From positions 1 to 64,000 of the forward strand of contig JADKHF010000014.1 in NCBI GenBank assembly GCA_016721865.1: a DNA stretch of 64,000 nt, read 5' to 3'. The stretch comes from Nitrosomonas sp. GTDB taxonomy: Bacteria > Pseudomonadota > Gammaproteobacteria > Burkholderiales > Nitrosomonadaceae. Shown here piece by piece: positions 1 to 8,528 of the stretch. The notes under the pieces are model-generated. The model saw only the letters and a program-made list of their open reading frames with translations, searched no databases and had not been told where the DNA came from. How positions within the stretch are numbered: the stretch's first letter is position 1; the number at the start of each line of letters is the position of its first letter. The translations under genes and the position numbers were made by a program.

Positions 1-229
1 GTGACGATCTGACCATCAGCATGGCCCTATTCTCCAGCAATCAAGTTTGCAAGCGACTGCGTGACCAGTTGGGTAAAAGCTTCGCCAAAGCTTGATCAAG
101 ACGTAGTCCGGCATAATCCGCAGGAATCGTTAAGTCAATGCTGCTATGTGCCGGTTCGTTGCGTACTAGCGGTAGTGGCTTTACGCTATAATCAACAGCT
201 GTACTTTTGTTTTTTATGGAATTCGTCAT
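1..229 (-). pseudogene. rluD: RluD-type 23S rRNA pseudouridine synthase, N-terminal part, cut by window edge and frameshifted
   Basis: Large-subunit pseudouridine synthases of this type modify uridines in helix 69 of 23S rRNA. Only the N-terminus lies here. The reading frame from the ATG at 229 gives residues IDLTIPADYAGLRLDQALA followed by a serine/arginine-rich stretch, which matches the S4-like RNA-binding domain that opens RluD. The frame hits a stop at 41; shifting by one base downstream recovers a GHADGQIV-like continuation, so a one-base error near 40 is likely. The ATG shares the palindrome CATG (227-230) with the start of bamD on the other strand, giving a divergent pair with overlapping start codons. 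rluD next to bamD (comL) is a common proteobacterial arrangement. The start could instead lie further inside the gene. Confidence 0.7.
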
Positions 230-1023
230 GTTACGTAGTTTAGCTTTAATTCTGGTGTTATGGTTATCAGCATGCGGTTTGTTGCCGGATCGCACCGAAG
301 ACCAACAGGATTGGTCTGCCAATAAGTTCTACAGTGAAGCAAAAGATAAATTGAATGATGGTAATTATTCCGCGGCCATCAAACTGTACGAATCACTGGA
401 GCGCGCTATCCGTATGGCCGGATAGCACAGCAGGCGCAGCTTGAAATTGCCTATGCGCATTATAAAAATGAAGAACCGGCTTCTGCAATCGCAGCCACGG
501 ATCGATTTATTAAATTGCATCCGAACCATGTGAATGTTGACTATGCCTATTATATAAAGGGATTATCAAGTTTTAACGATAACTGGGGCATGATGGCTTT
601 CTTGATGAAAGGCCCGCTTAAACAGGACATGAGTGAGCGTGATTCAAAAGCATCGCGTGAGTCATTTGAAAATTTTAAAGAATTGGTGGCGCGATTCCCC
701 GAGAGCAAATATGCAGCCGACGCCAGACAACGTATGGCCTATTTGCTTAATGCGGTTGCTATGAGTGAAATTCATATTGCACGCTACTATATGAAGCGCA
801 AGGCTTATGTTGCGGCAGCCAACCGGGCTCAAAATGCAGTCAATGAATACCCTCAACTCCGGCCACGAAGAGGCTTATATATTATGATTAAAGCCTATGA
901 AGCACTGAAATGTATGATTTGCGGATGATGCGGGCGCGTGATCAAATCAATTTTCCTGACAGTCACTTCCGTGCGGAATTGCCCGAGGTTGGTGCCAAGG
1001 CTTGGTGGGAGTTCTGGAGATAA
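228..1023 (+). pseudogene. bamD: BamD/ComL outer-membrane assembly lipoprotein, two frameshifts
   Basis: BamD is the essential lipoprotein of the BAM complex that inserts beta-barrel proteins into the outer membrane. The ATG at 228 starts a lipoprotein signal peptide ending in the lipobox LSAC. Tetratricopeptide-type helices follow, with the family hallmarks AIKLYESLE, HPNHVNVDYAYYIKGL and FPDSHFRAE. The frame breaks near 399 (ESLERAIRMAG then stop; one added base restores ARYPYGRIAQQAQLEIAYAHY) and again near 911 (restored tail ends in GAKAWWEFWR, stop at 1021-1023). A further local shift is likely at 858-876. Total span of about 265 codons matches the family. Because the gene is essential, the breaks are probably sequence errors. 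A TATAAT-like box at 187-192 may be its -10 element. Confidence 0.85.
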
Positions 1024-1031
1024 TCTGAACT

Positions 1032-1051
1032 AATCAAATCATGTTTTGATT
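1032..1051. terminator. Possible bidirectional terminator hairpin between bamD and usp
   Basis: A perfect 7-bp inverted repeat AATCAAA / TTTGATT with a 6-base loop lies between the convergent stops of bamD (1023) and the universal stress gene, and contains the stop codon of the latter. It is AT-rich and has no clear T-run, so it would be a weak terminator. Confidence 0.3.
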
Positions 1052-1500
1052 ACTTCCTGATAGTCTTTCAGGTGAATAGCCAGTACATCACATTCTGCAT
1101 GATATAAAACGTCTTTGGCCGTTGAACCCATCAGCATGGCGAGTCCATGTCGCCCATGCGAACCCACAACAATCAGATCAATTTTCTCTTGCGCAGCAAG
1201 CCGGGTGATTTCCTGTTGTGGTTCACCCCAGATCATCCATCGACGTTCTGGTGAGATATCCAGTTGATTGCTGATTTGTATTAATTTATCTTTTTCTGCT
1301 TCCAGTAAATCATACGATGAATCTGCATTCAGTGGTATCACCATGCCATAAGGCGTGTCAGGCATAGGAATATTATCCAGAACATGGATGATATGGAGGT
1401 GTGCATTAAATTGATCTGCCAGAGATTTTGCTCTTTGCGCCACAAAATGGCCATAATCGGAGAAATCGATAGCGAGTAGAATATTCTGGTAGTTATTCAT
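1039..1500 (-). CDS. Universal stress protein (UspA family)
   Basis: A single-domain universal stress protein of 153 residues. The family consists of ATP-binding or UspA-like dimeric cytoplasmic proteins induced by growth arrest and stress. The N-terminus NILLAIDFSDYGHFVAQRA forms the first beta strand and nucleotide-facing Asp; near the C-terminus GSHGRHGLAMLMGSTAKDVL gives the G-2X-G-9X-G(S/T) motif of the ATP-binding subgroup. The ATG at 1500 is chosen over the one at 1521 because AGAAGGA stands 8 bases before it and the homologous N-terminus starts there. It is convergent with bamD and appears monocistronic. Confidence 0.9.
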   Translation of the reverse strand: MNNYQNILLAIDFSDYGHFVAQRAKSLADQFNAHLHIIHVLDNIPMPDTPYGMVIPLNADSSYDLLEAEKDKLIQISNQLDISPERRWMIWGEPQQEITRLAAQEKIDLIVVGSHGRHGLAMLMGSTAKDVLYHAECDVLAIHLKDYQEVIKT

Positions 1501-1625
1501 ATTGGGTTCCTTCTTGTACAAGCAGAAATATGGATTTTAAGACAGACCAAATAATACAAGTGACTTTATCACATCTGCGTTCTTGTGGCGGGGCAATGAT
1601 TCCTGACCGATATGTCGAGCGCTAT

Positions 1626-2490
1626 CAGTCAACATTTTGGCGCAGATATCGAGACAGAAAAGCGCTGATACGTTGTTCATATTCTCTGCCGGCATAAGTG
1701 TGCATATTGAAATGTCTTGCGCCAGGAACAATCCAGAGCTCCTTGGGAGCTCTGGCTGCAGCATAGAGGCGTTCGGTTTCCAGTTGCGTTGTGTGCATCA
1801 TCATCGGCCGGAAATCAAAGTGAAGTTGCGTTAGGTTATTAATTCAAGTGATGGGACTTAATGCATCAGTTGAAGTATCCAGGTAAAAGACAGTTGCGAT
1901 AGCACGAGCGGTAAAAGTACCGATCCATAGTTTCCAAAATGAAGCTTCAAGCGATTATCAACTGCTTCTTCAATGGTGGGATGTAATGATTCTAATATGA
2001 CGGCACTCAGCTTCAAATCGTGTTTGGCAAGTACGATGGCCGCAGCGCCCAGAGAAACACCGATTGCGCCTAATCGTTCCGTAGGGAAAATTTTTCGCAG
2101 AAAAGCGATTGATGCCTCGATATTCTCAGATTCTTTTAAACCAAAAGTAATTCTTTCACCGGCAGTTTCACCATGCGCCTGTAAATCAATAAATAGCACA
2201 CTATAACCCTGATCTCTCAGGAATCGTGCCCGGCTCAGCATTTCGAGCCGGTTACTGCGCATCGAATGTGCCAGCAATACAACGCCGCCGCCGGGTTGCC
2301 CATAAACTAGCCAGCCATGAACAGTGGATGCATTTGGAGCAGGAATCTGCACGGATTCAACCGGAAAATCCGCAGAGAGCGTTCCCACTGCAGTGGGTGC
2401 CGGTGCGGTCAAGAGTGCGCCAATAGTAAAGATTCCGAGGGTGATTGCGATGATGAAAGTCAGAATCCGAACAGCTATTTTAGGTAACAT
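1626..2490 (-). pseudogene. Membrane-anchored alpha/beta hydrolase, frame broken near 1800-1860
   Basis: Serine hydrolase of the alpha/beta fold related to the prolyl-oligopeptidase/BAAT-like group; substrate unknown. Residues 7-30 are a hydrophobic N-terminal anchor. GYSVLFIDLQAHGET gives strand 4 and the oxyanion area, and GAIGVSLGAAA is the nucleophile elbow G-x-S-x-G. The first frame stops at 1858 after LQLMH. The rest of the protein is recognisable in another frame from about 1810 to 1626: ERLYAAARAPKELWIVPGA and then GARHFNMHTYAG, which carries the catalytic His, ending at a TGA at 1628-1626. The join around 1800-1860 contains stops in all frames and seems to lack some codons that would carry the acidic residue, so there may be a small deletion as well as a frameshift. 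Confidence 0.7.
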
Positions 2491-2659
2491 GATTACTTAG
2501 GAATAGTTTAAAAGTTAAAATGATTAAATAACCGGGTTTTTGGTACTAACTCGTGGGATTGAGTTCCAATTCTTTTAATTAGAATGAACGAATAATTGTA
2601 CTGGTTGCATCCAAATCCATCGAACAGATGAAGCCTTTTGCTGTTTTGGTGGGTAGCGA

Positions 2660-2945
2660 AGAATCAAAGATGCTAGAGAAATACCACGCTTCTTAGCTTC
2701 TTATATTGCCGGATGTCATGATACCAATTATGGATGGTATAACAACACGGGTCACTTTTGGAAAATTCCACAGACTGATGAGGTGTTCCTGTTAGATTGA
2801 TGATTGCCAGAGTGCAAGGAATTCATTTGCACATACCATGACTCTGGGGACATTGACTGTTATCGCAGCAAAACCATTTGATCACATGAAGCGAATCACT
2901 GAGATCGAACAACATTGGACCATATTATGGAAAATAGAGTACACA
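2660..2945 (+). pseudogene. Degenerate single receiver-domain response regulator
   Basis: In shifting frames this stretch reads like a CheY-type receiver: LILPDVMIPIMDGITTRVT (phosphoacceptor Asp region, with Pro before the Asp), KIPQTDEV, IARVQ, and LGTLTVIAAKPFDHMKRI, the usual beta5 K-P-F motif, followed by TEIEQHW. At least three frame changes are needed and no convincing N-terminus is seen in 2500-2660. It lies directly before the two-receiver GGDEF gene and its end overlaps that start, suggesting a former two-gene signalling operon. It may be a true pseudogene or a badly sequenced gene. 2491-2660 shows nothing else. Confidence 0.5.
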
Positions 2946-4583
2946 ACGAATTTCAGGAAAAAAATGTGCTTATTAGTTACCTCGTTTGCAGAGGAATTGC
3001 CAGAAAGAATCAATGAGATAGAAGTATGGAATAGACTTCGAACGGATGGGATGAGATTGTTTTGCAGGAACTTCGTCCAGTTCATAATCTGGTTGGCGCT
3101 GGCAAGACATTTGGTTTTCCGAAGTTGAGTGTTGAAGCGCATACACTGGAGCAGATCCTCAAGAGCTTAATGAAGAAACCGGCTTCAGCGGATGAGCTGC
3201 AATTAAACCGGGTTCTGCAGCAGATACTTGAACTGAAGAAGATTTCGGCCGACAAGGAATCCAAGGTTGCAAACGATATCACTCAGACGATAGCGAATGA
3301 GGATGCGTTTTTCTCAAATCTGCATCCATCCAATCTGATATTCGTGGTGGATGATGATATTGAGGCGGCACAGGAACTTGCGTTGCAATTGCGCTATTAC
3401 GGCTATGAAGTGGAGGTGTTTAATCATTTAGACAAATTCCGAACGGCTATCAAAGATAAACCCCATGCCATTGTTCTTATGGAAACGGAGTTCCCTGAAG
3501 ACAAAATGGGGGGTATCCATGTAATGGAAGAAATTCAAAGGGAATTGACGCAACCGGCAAAAGTCATTTTTATTTCAGTGCACGATACTATGGATTACCG
3601 GTTGGGAGCTGTACGAGCCGGCAGTGTTGCGTATTTTACAAAGCCATTCAATCCTGTTGAGTTAATTGGCCAGCTTGATTTAGTAACTGCGTCACAGATT
3701 CAGGAGTCTTTTCGCATATTGATAGTAGATGACAACCCAACGGTACTTTCTTACCATGCTGCGATACTGGAGCAGGCTGGAATGGCTGTGAAAGCAGTAA
3801 CAGAATCCAGGAATCTGATCGAAATATTGAGTGATTTTAATCCGGATCTGATCCTGATGGATCTGTATATGCCGGGCTGTAATGGTATTGAACTGGCAAA
3901 AGTTATCCGGCAGATGGATAGTTTTGTGAGCACGCCCATTGTTTATCTTTCATCCGAGAATGATTTCAACACGCAATTTGAAGCGATGAGTCTGTGTGGT
4001 GACGATTTCCTGGTTAGACCCATTGATCCCGGGCACCTGGTTTCGGCGGTTACATCGCGCGCGATGCGTGCGCGTTCTTTACGCTCTTTGATGGTGCATG
4101 ACGGTTTGACAACTTTGCTCAATCATACGGCACTCAAGGAAGAGTTAGTGCGTGAAGTAGTGCGCTCCATTCGACTGGATACACCGATGTCGTTTGCCCT
4201 GGTGGATATCGATGACTTTACGAAAATCAATAATAGGTATGGGCATGCTGCGGGGATCGTGTGATTAAAAGCTTGTCAAGACTGTTAAAACAGCGTTTGC
4301 GAGGAACGGATATTGTCGGGCGATATGGTGGAGAAGAATTCGCTGTTATTATGAATGACACCGATGCCGCTTCGGCTGCAAAGTGATTGATGAGATCCGT
4401 AATGTTTTTTCGCGTCTATTACATTTGAGTCAGGATGAAGAATTCTCAGTCAGTTTTAGTTGCGGGATAGCGGATCTTGCGAATTTTCCGGATGCTGCGA
4501 GTCTGAGCGAGGCCGCAGATAAAGCGCTTTTTCAGGCTAAAAAGAGAGGGCGCAATAAAGTTGTTGTTAATAGGGACGACTAA
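2927..4583 (+). pseudogene. Hpt-like - receiver - receiver - GGDEF diguanylate cyclase, four frameshifts
   Basis: Predicted cytoplasmic signalling protein of about 550 residues. The N-terminal 110 residues resemble an Hpt domain (EELPERINEIE, then RPVHNLVGAGKTFGFPKL). Two receiver domains follow: the first opens with FVVDDDIEAA and ends with TKPFNP, the second opens with LIVDDNPTVL, has LILMDLYMPGCNG at its phosphosite and ends with VRPIDP. The C-terminus is a GGDEF domain with intact RYGGEEFAVI, so c-di-GMP synthesis is possible. In the first receiver the phosphoacceptor position reads VLMETEFPE, with Glu for Asp. Single-base losses near 2985, 3047, 4255 and 4384 break the frame; each is repaired by one base. 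Start chosen at ATG 2927 (MENRVHNEFQEK). The layout resembles PleD-like regulators with an added Hpt domain. Confidence 0.8.
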
Positions 4584-4621
4584 ATGCGCCTAACCAGTAT
4601 ATTGAAGTTTGTTTGAATCAC

Positions 4622-5623
4622 TTACGGTTTGGGATCACGGCTTCGGGTGCGCAGTAGACGAGGTGGATGGATGCCTGCGTTTGTTGCGAATTGTTGCTTG
4701 CTGAAAGCAGCGCGTGATTGCGGATCAGGATCAATGGCTTTGAGTGCTTCTATGATGGCAACGCGCGGCGCCAGACCGGCAGAGTTGGCCACTTGAATGG
4801 AAAGACCGGGGCGTGCATTGAGCTCAATAATCATGGGACCTTGGTCCCTGTCCAACACGATATCCGCACCCAGATAACCCAGGCCAGTCATTTCATAGCA
4901 GGCGGCAGCCAATTGTAAGAGTTTGTCCCAATGGGGAATGACTAGTTCTGCAAAAGTCTTGCGTGTATCGGGGTGGTGTAAGACCGGCTCACCATACTGC
5001 ACAGCATGTAACGCATTGCCTGTTCCAATGTCGATTCCTACACCCACTGCACCCTGATGCAGATTTGCTTTGCCATCGGAAGCATGGGTTGTGAGCCGTA
5101 GCATGGCCATAATGGGATAACCGCAGAGTACAATAATGCGCAGATCAGGAATGCCTTCATAACTATAGTCAGAAAAAACCGGATCAAGTTGTATCAACGA
5201 CTCAATCATGACTTTATCGGGCTTGCCGCCCAGGCTATAAAGTCCACTCAGAATATTGGATACATGCCGTTCGATATCCGCCAGTCGTATCGCATCCCCG
5301 CTGGGTTTGAAGTAAAGATTATGATCATGCTCGGTAATCACAAGGATACCTTTTCCACCACTGCCTTTGACCGGTTTTATGACGAACTGGGCGTGCGGAT
5401 CGAGTATTTCTTTAAGTAGTTTGACATCGTGCTGATATTGCACAGTGCCAAGTAGTTTGGGCACGGTAATGCCGGCCTTTTGTGCCAGCATTTTGGTTTT
5501 TAGTTTGTCATCAACCAGTGGGTATAAATGACGTGGATTGTAGCGGGAGATTAAACCAGAGTTTCTTTGATTCATCCCGATGATGCCAAAACTTCTGAGT
5601 TTCTTAGCGCTTGCCAGAAACAT
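4622..5623 (-). CDS. RimK-related ATP-grasp ligase (alpha-L-glutamate ligase homologue)
   Basis: ATP-grasp amidoligase related to RimK, which adds glutamates to protein or peptide carboxyl ends; the true substrate of this subfamily is not established. The region FVIKPVKGSGGKGILVI holds the ATP-binding lysine and glycine-rich loop, and MIIELNARPGLSIQ near the C-terminus holds the metal-binding Glu and Asn. The start at 5623 (MFLASAKKLRSFGIIGMNQRN region) fits the family and overlaps the upstream gene by 20 bases; a longer frame begins at 5686 but would run through that gene. The 333-residue length is normal. It is third in a translationally linked set with a transglutaminase-like membrane protein and a DTG protease, an association described in comparative work on amidoligases. 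Confidence 0.85.
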   Translation of the reverse strand: MFLASAKKLRSFGIIGMNQRNSGLISRYNPRHLYPLVDDKLKTKMLAQKAGITVPKLLGTVQYQHDVKLLKEILDPHAQFVIKPVKGSGGKGILVITEHDHNLYFKPSGDAIRLADIERHVSNILSGLYSLGGKPDKVMIESLIQLDPVFSDYSYEGIPDLRIIVLCGYPIMAMLRLTTHASDGKANLHQGAVGVGIDIGTGNALHAVQYGEPVLHHPDTRKTFAELVIPHWDKLLQLAAACYEMTGLGYLGADIVLDRDQGPMIIELNARPGLSIQVANSAGLAPRVAIIEALKAIDPDPQSRAAFSKQQFATNAGIHPPRLLRTRSRDPKP

Positions 5624-7154
5624 TGCGTCTTTCCAAAGCATGAAAACGATACAGCTCGGATAACCGGTAACCGGTATATTGTCCAAGAATCAGGATGAGC
5701 GCCAGGTTGACCAGCATCAGCTCGGGAAAGTTGAAGGTTAAATATTCAATCGTCCGGTTCGTCATAAACAAATAAGCAATAACAGCTGTTAACAGGCTAC
5801 CGCCACCCTGGATAAAGACTTCTCTGGGGCCATCCTCTTCCCATAGAACCGACATGCGTTCAATGGTCCATGACAAGATGATCATCGGGAAGAAAGTTAC
5901 CGTCATGGCCTGATCAAGTCCGAGTTTATTACTGATGATACTGATACTCGCCATAATTGCGATTACCACAATGATCACCGCCGAGATACGCGCTACAAAC
6001 AGCAAGTTTAGACGTGATAAGTAAGATCGAATCAACAGCCCTGTGCCAACAACAGTTAGAAAGATGATTATGCCGGTTAACAAGGTGGTTTGTATCAGCG
6101 CCAATGCGATCAGAATCGGCATAAAGGTGCCGGAAGTCCGTATACCGACCAGCAGGCGCATAATGACAACAATCAATGCGCCGATCGGTAATAACAAGAT
6201 CATTTTGAATGCATTTTGTTGTTCAATCGGTAAGCTGTAAATTGAGAAATCGATGAGCCCGGCTTGCTTGCTGATGCTGTCACGCACAGCGAGATTTCTG
6301 GTTGATTGGGTGCTTTTGAGGATGGAAAAGGAAATTTTTGAGTTTTTGCCCCCGATGACATCAAGCAGAGACTGATCGCCGCGTTGCCAGATCAGAAAAT
6401 TCTCGGGTTTGCCGCTTTCTCCGGAATTCTGGTTAAACAAAAGCCACTGACCGCCAATATAGACTTCCACGAAGTTGGCAAGCGATTGTCTTCGTCGGCC
6501 CTCATTCAGGTATAGTCCACGAACAATATGCGCACTGATACCTTCTAATGCCAGTAAATTAATGATCAAGTCGGTTTTATAATCTTCACTGGACTGGTCA
6601 TTGAGAAGTAAGCGCTGATTTTGATCAGGGGTATCGGAGTTTAAAGTCTTGATTAATTCACGGGTAAAGATTTCAGTATTAGCGGATTTGCTGCGAACTT
6701 GATCTAATAATGTGATGGCTGCGGTCTTGAGGACGCCATCAAATTCAGGTTTCTCTGGTTCTGCGGGAAGATTTGCAGCAGTTTGTGATTGCACGAACTG
6801 GTCGGTTTCATACATGCTCAAACGATAATAAGCTGTTTGAGCACCTGACGCTGTTCTTTTGCTCCATTGCGCACGACGCCCTGTTGGGGAGGTTAATTCA
6901 CTAAACCCATACCCGGGCGATGCAAAATCTTCTTCCATAAAGACAACATTGGGAGTTTGTGGAGGCAGCGCAAACGAGACGATAACGGGATCGCCGCGTG
7001 CAATGAAATCGATTCTGGCTTCAATTGTCCAGACCGATTTCTTGTCATCGGGCGATAATGGGAATCCCAAAGCAAAGTGCTTATATAAAATCAGACCTAT
7101 GCCAAGCCCCATAATCAGAACGACTAAAATATAGAGCCTAAGTTTGGCGGACAT
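5604..7154 (-). CDS. Inactive transglutaminase-like domain fused to multi-helix membrane domain (7TM)
   Basis: Protein of 516 residues with one N-terminal membrane anchor (about 7-25), a periplasmic region that includes a transglutaminase-like fold (about 150-270, LLALEGISAHIVRGLYLNEG and FVEVYIGGQWLLFN), and about seven membrane helices from 315 to the end. The whole protein contains no cysteine, so the transglutaminase catalytic Cys is absent and the domain should be non-catalytic, possibly a peptide- or cell-wall-binding module. Its ATG overlaps the stop of the protease gene as TAATG, and its own end overlaps the ATP-grasp gene, so all three should be translated together. Function unknown; a membrane sensor or scaffold that delivers a peptide to the ligase or protease is an inference. 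Confidence 0.85.
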   Translation of the reverse strand: MSAKLRLYILVVLIMGLGIGLILYKHFALGFPLSPDDKKSVWTIEARIDFIARGDPVIVSFALPPQTPNVVFMEEDFASPGYGFSELTSPTGRRAQWSKRTASGAQTAYYRLSMYETDQFVQSQTAANLPAEPEKPEFDGVLKTAAITLLDQVRSKSANTEIFTRELIKTLNSDTPDQNQRLLLNDQSSEDYKTDLIINLLALEGISAHIVRGLYLNEGRRRQSLANFVEVYIGGQWLLFNQNSGESGKPENFLIWQRGDQSLLDVIGGKNSKISFSILKSTQSTRNLAVRDSISKQAGLIDFSIYSLPIEQQNAFKMILLLPIGALIVVIMRLLVGIRTSGTFMPILIALALIQTTLLTGIIIFLTVVGTGLLIRSYLSRLNLLFVARISAVIIVVIAIMASISIISNKLGLDQAMTVTFFPMIILSWTIERMSVLWEEDGPREVFIQGGGSLLTAVIAYLFMTNRTIEYLTFNFPELMLVNLALILILGQYTGYRLSELYRFHALERRNVSGKR

Positions 7155-7942
7155 TACCTGAGATCACCTTGTTTTACTTTATCATTCCTGACAGTCGTAT
7201 ATTTTTTGCTGACATCCACGATTGCGAGATCACGTAATAAATTGCGTCCTATCAGAACCTGATGTTTGAGTTTGCTGCGATCCACCAGGGTAAAATTTAT
7301 TTGTTCATCAATGTCGGCGATTACGACGCGCATTCTGACCACTGGGCGGTTTTGTGATTCTCTATTGTTCAGTTCTTTAACGCGTGCATAACGACGCAGG
7401 CGCCTAATTATTTCAGTCTTTTCTCCAGTTTTTGGATTGATTATATTAAATCGCACGTGCGGTTTGCCATCACGCTCGAATTCAACGATATCAATCGCAT
7501 TAAGCGATGATGTCTGAGCACCGGTGTCAATTCGCGCGTTAAATTCCATGCCTGGAGGATCAAGGTAAACTTTTTCGATACGGCCTAATAATGTTCTGGA
7601 ATCCGGAGGAAGATGAATTTTTTCAACGCCACCGGACACTGTTTTGGTATAGCTCAAAGATGTTTTTTCTTTTTGAGTATTTGCAGTTGTGGTGAAATCG
7701 CTCTTTGAATCAGATGAACATTCTGTGGGTTTGGAAGAAGCAGCATTTTCCTGATGATTTTTTAATGCCTTTTTTTGTTCCAGCAGTTCTGCAAATAAGG
7801 TCACGAGTTCTGATTCTCTGGCGTTGATTTCAGCTTCGCGCTCTGATAGATCGCCCATTCTTGGATTGCAAGCTGATAGCAGGAAAAACAACAGAACAGG
7901 AACTAAGCAGTTACGTAAAATTTTAACGATAGGTAATTCCAT
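7154..7942 (-). CDS. Lipoprotein with retropepsin-like ATP-dependent zinc protease domain (RimB-like)
   Basis: About 262 residues. The N-terminus ends in a lipobox-like LLSAC, so the protein is probably membrane-anchored, followed by a charged stretch (about 25-55) likely to form a coiled coil, a Ser/Thr-rich linker, and a C-terminal domain with FNARIDTGAQTSSLNA, the D-T-G-A motif of the retropepsin-like fold, and VLIGRNLLRDLAIVDVSK. The family is annotated as a putative ATP-dependent zinc protease and is a regular neighbour of RimK-like ligases. An alternative start at 7972 adds ten residues and a cysteine; the 7942 start gives a cleaner lipoprotein signal. First gene of the three-gene module, joined to the next by TAATG. 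Confidence 0.8.
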   Translation of the reverse strand: MELPIVKILRNCLVPVLLFFLLSACNPRMGDLSEREAEINARESELVTLFAELLEQKKALKNHQENAASSKPTECSSDSKSDFTTTANTQKEKTSLSYTKTVSGGVEKIHLPPDSRTLLGRIEKVYLDPPGMEFNARIDTGAQTSSLNAIDIVEFERDGKPHVRFNIINPKTGEKTEIIRRLRRYARVKELNNRESQNRPVVRMRVVIADIDEQINFTLVDRSKLKHQVLIGRNLLRDLAIVDVSKKYTTVRNDKVKQGDLR

Positions 7943-8038
7943 AAGTAGATTCTTTTCTGTGCATGCAAGCATTTATAGGGTTTGAGATACTGTCAACCGT
8001 AACTAACCTGTTTATCTTGTGTAAATTATTTCTATGGG

Positions 8039-8440
8039 TTATTTAAATTCAATAGACAGTGTTTGATTTTTGTAGGTGCAAGCATACCGGTGAATTTCCA
8101 GGCAGTGTGAAGTAATCGTGATTTGATAAGTGCCCGGCACGTCATTCTTGCTGTCAAACTTAATTTCAAAATGCCCTTCCTGATCACTCGGATAGGATTG
8201 ATAAACGGCTATCGTGCCCTTGGGGCGCGTCAGCTTGAAATTCAGCAAAACATCGGGAGCCGGCTTCTCATTGTAGTCTACCCACCCATACAGGATAACC
8301 CTATCTCCAACGTTATATTGTGTTTTAGGATCGATCAGAACAGGTTTTGAAATATGCGTTGCAAATGAATTTTGTATCACGCCGCATAAAATGAGTAGTA
8401 ATGCGAATGAAACAGCGTAAGTTTTTTTTGAGGCCAGCAT
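8039..8440 (-). CDS. Small secreted protein with Ig/macroglobulin-like beta-sandwich
   Basis: 133 residues with a clear signal peptide (hydrophobic stretch 10-25, probable cleavage after NSFA). The remaining 105 residues look like one beta-sandwich: YNVGDRVILYGWVDYN, then LLNFKLTRPKGTIAVYQS, then GHFEIKFDSKNDVPGTYQI, a pattern typical of MG2/A2M-like or Ig-like carbohydrate or protein-binding domains. Two cysteines (HCLEIHRYACTYK) could form a disulfide in the periplasm. It lies about 100 bases upstream of the protease gene in the same direction and may be co-transcribed with the module. No specific family recognised. Confidence 0.7.
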   Translation of the reverse strand: MLASKKTYAVSFALLLILCGVIQNSFATHISKPVLIDPKTQYNVGDRVILYGWVDYNEKPAPDVLLNFKLTRPKGTIAVYQSYPSDQEGHFEIKFDSKNDVPGTYQITITSHCLEIHRYACTYKNQTLSIEFK

Positions 8441-8528
8441 AAGATTTTTAAGAGTAGATTGTATTCGTTTTATTTGCAGGAATCAGAAACCGGTTGGGAA
8501 TCTTGCTGAATTTTCAGAGGCACCCAAG

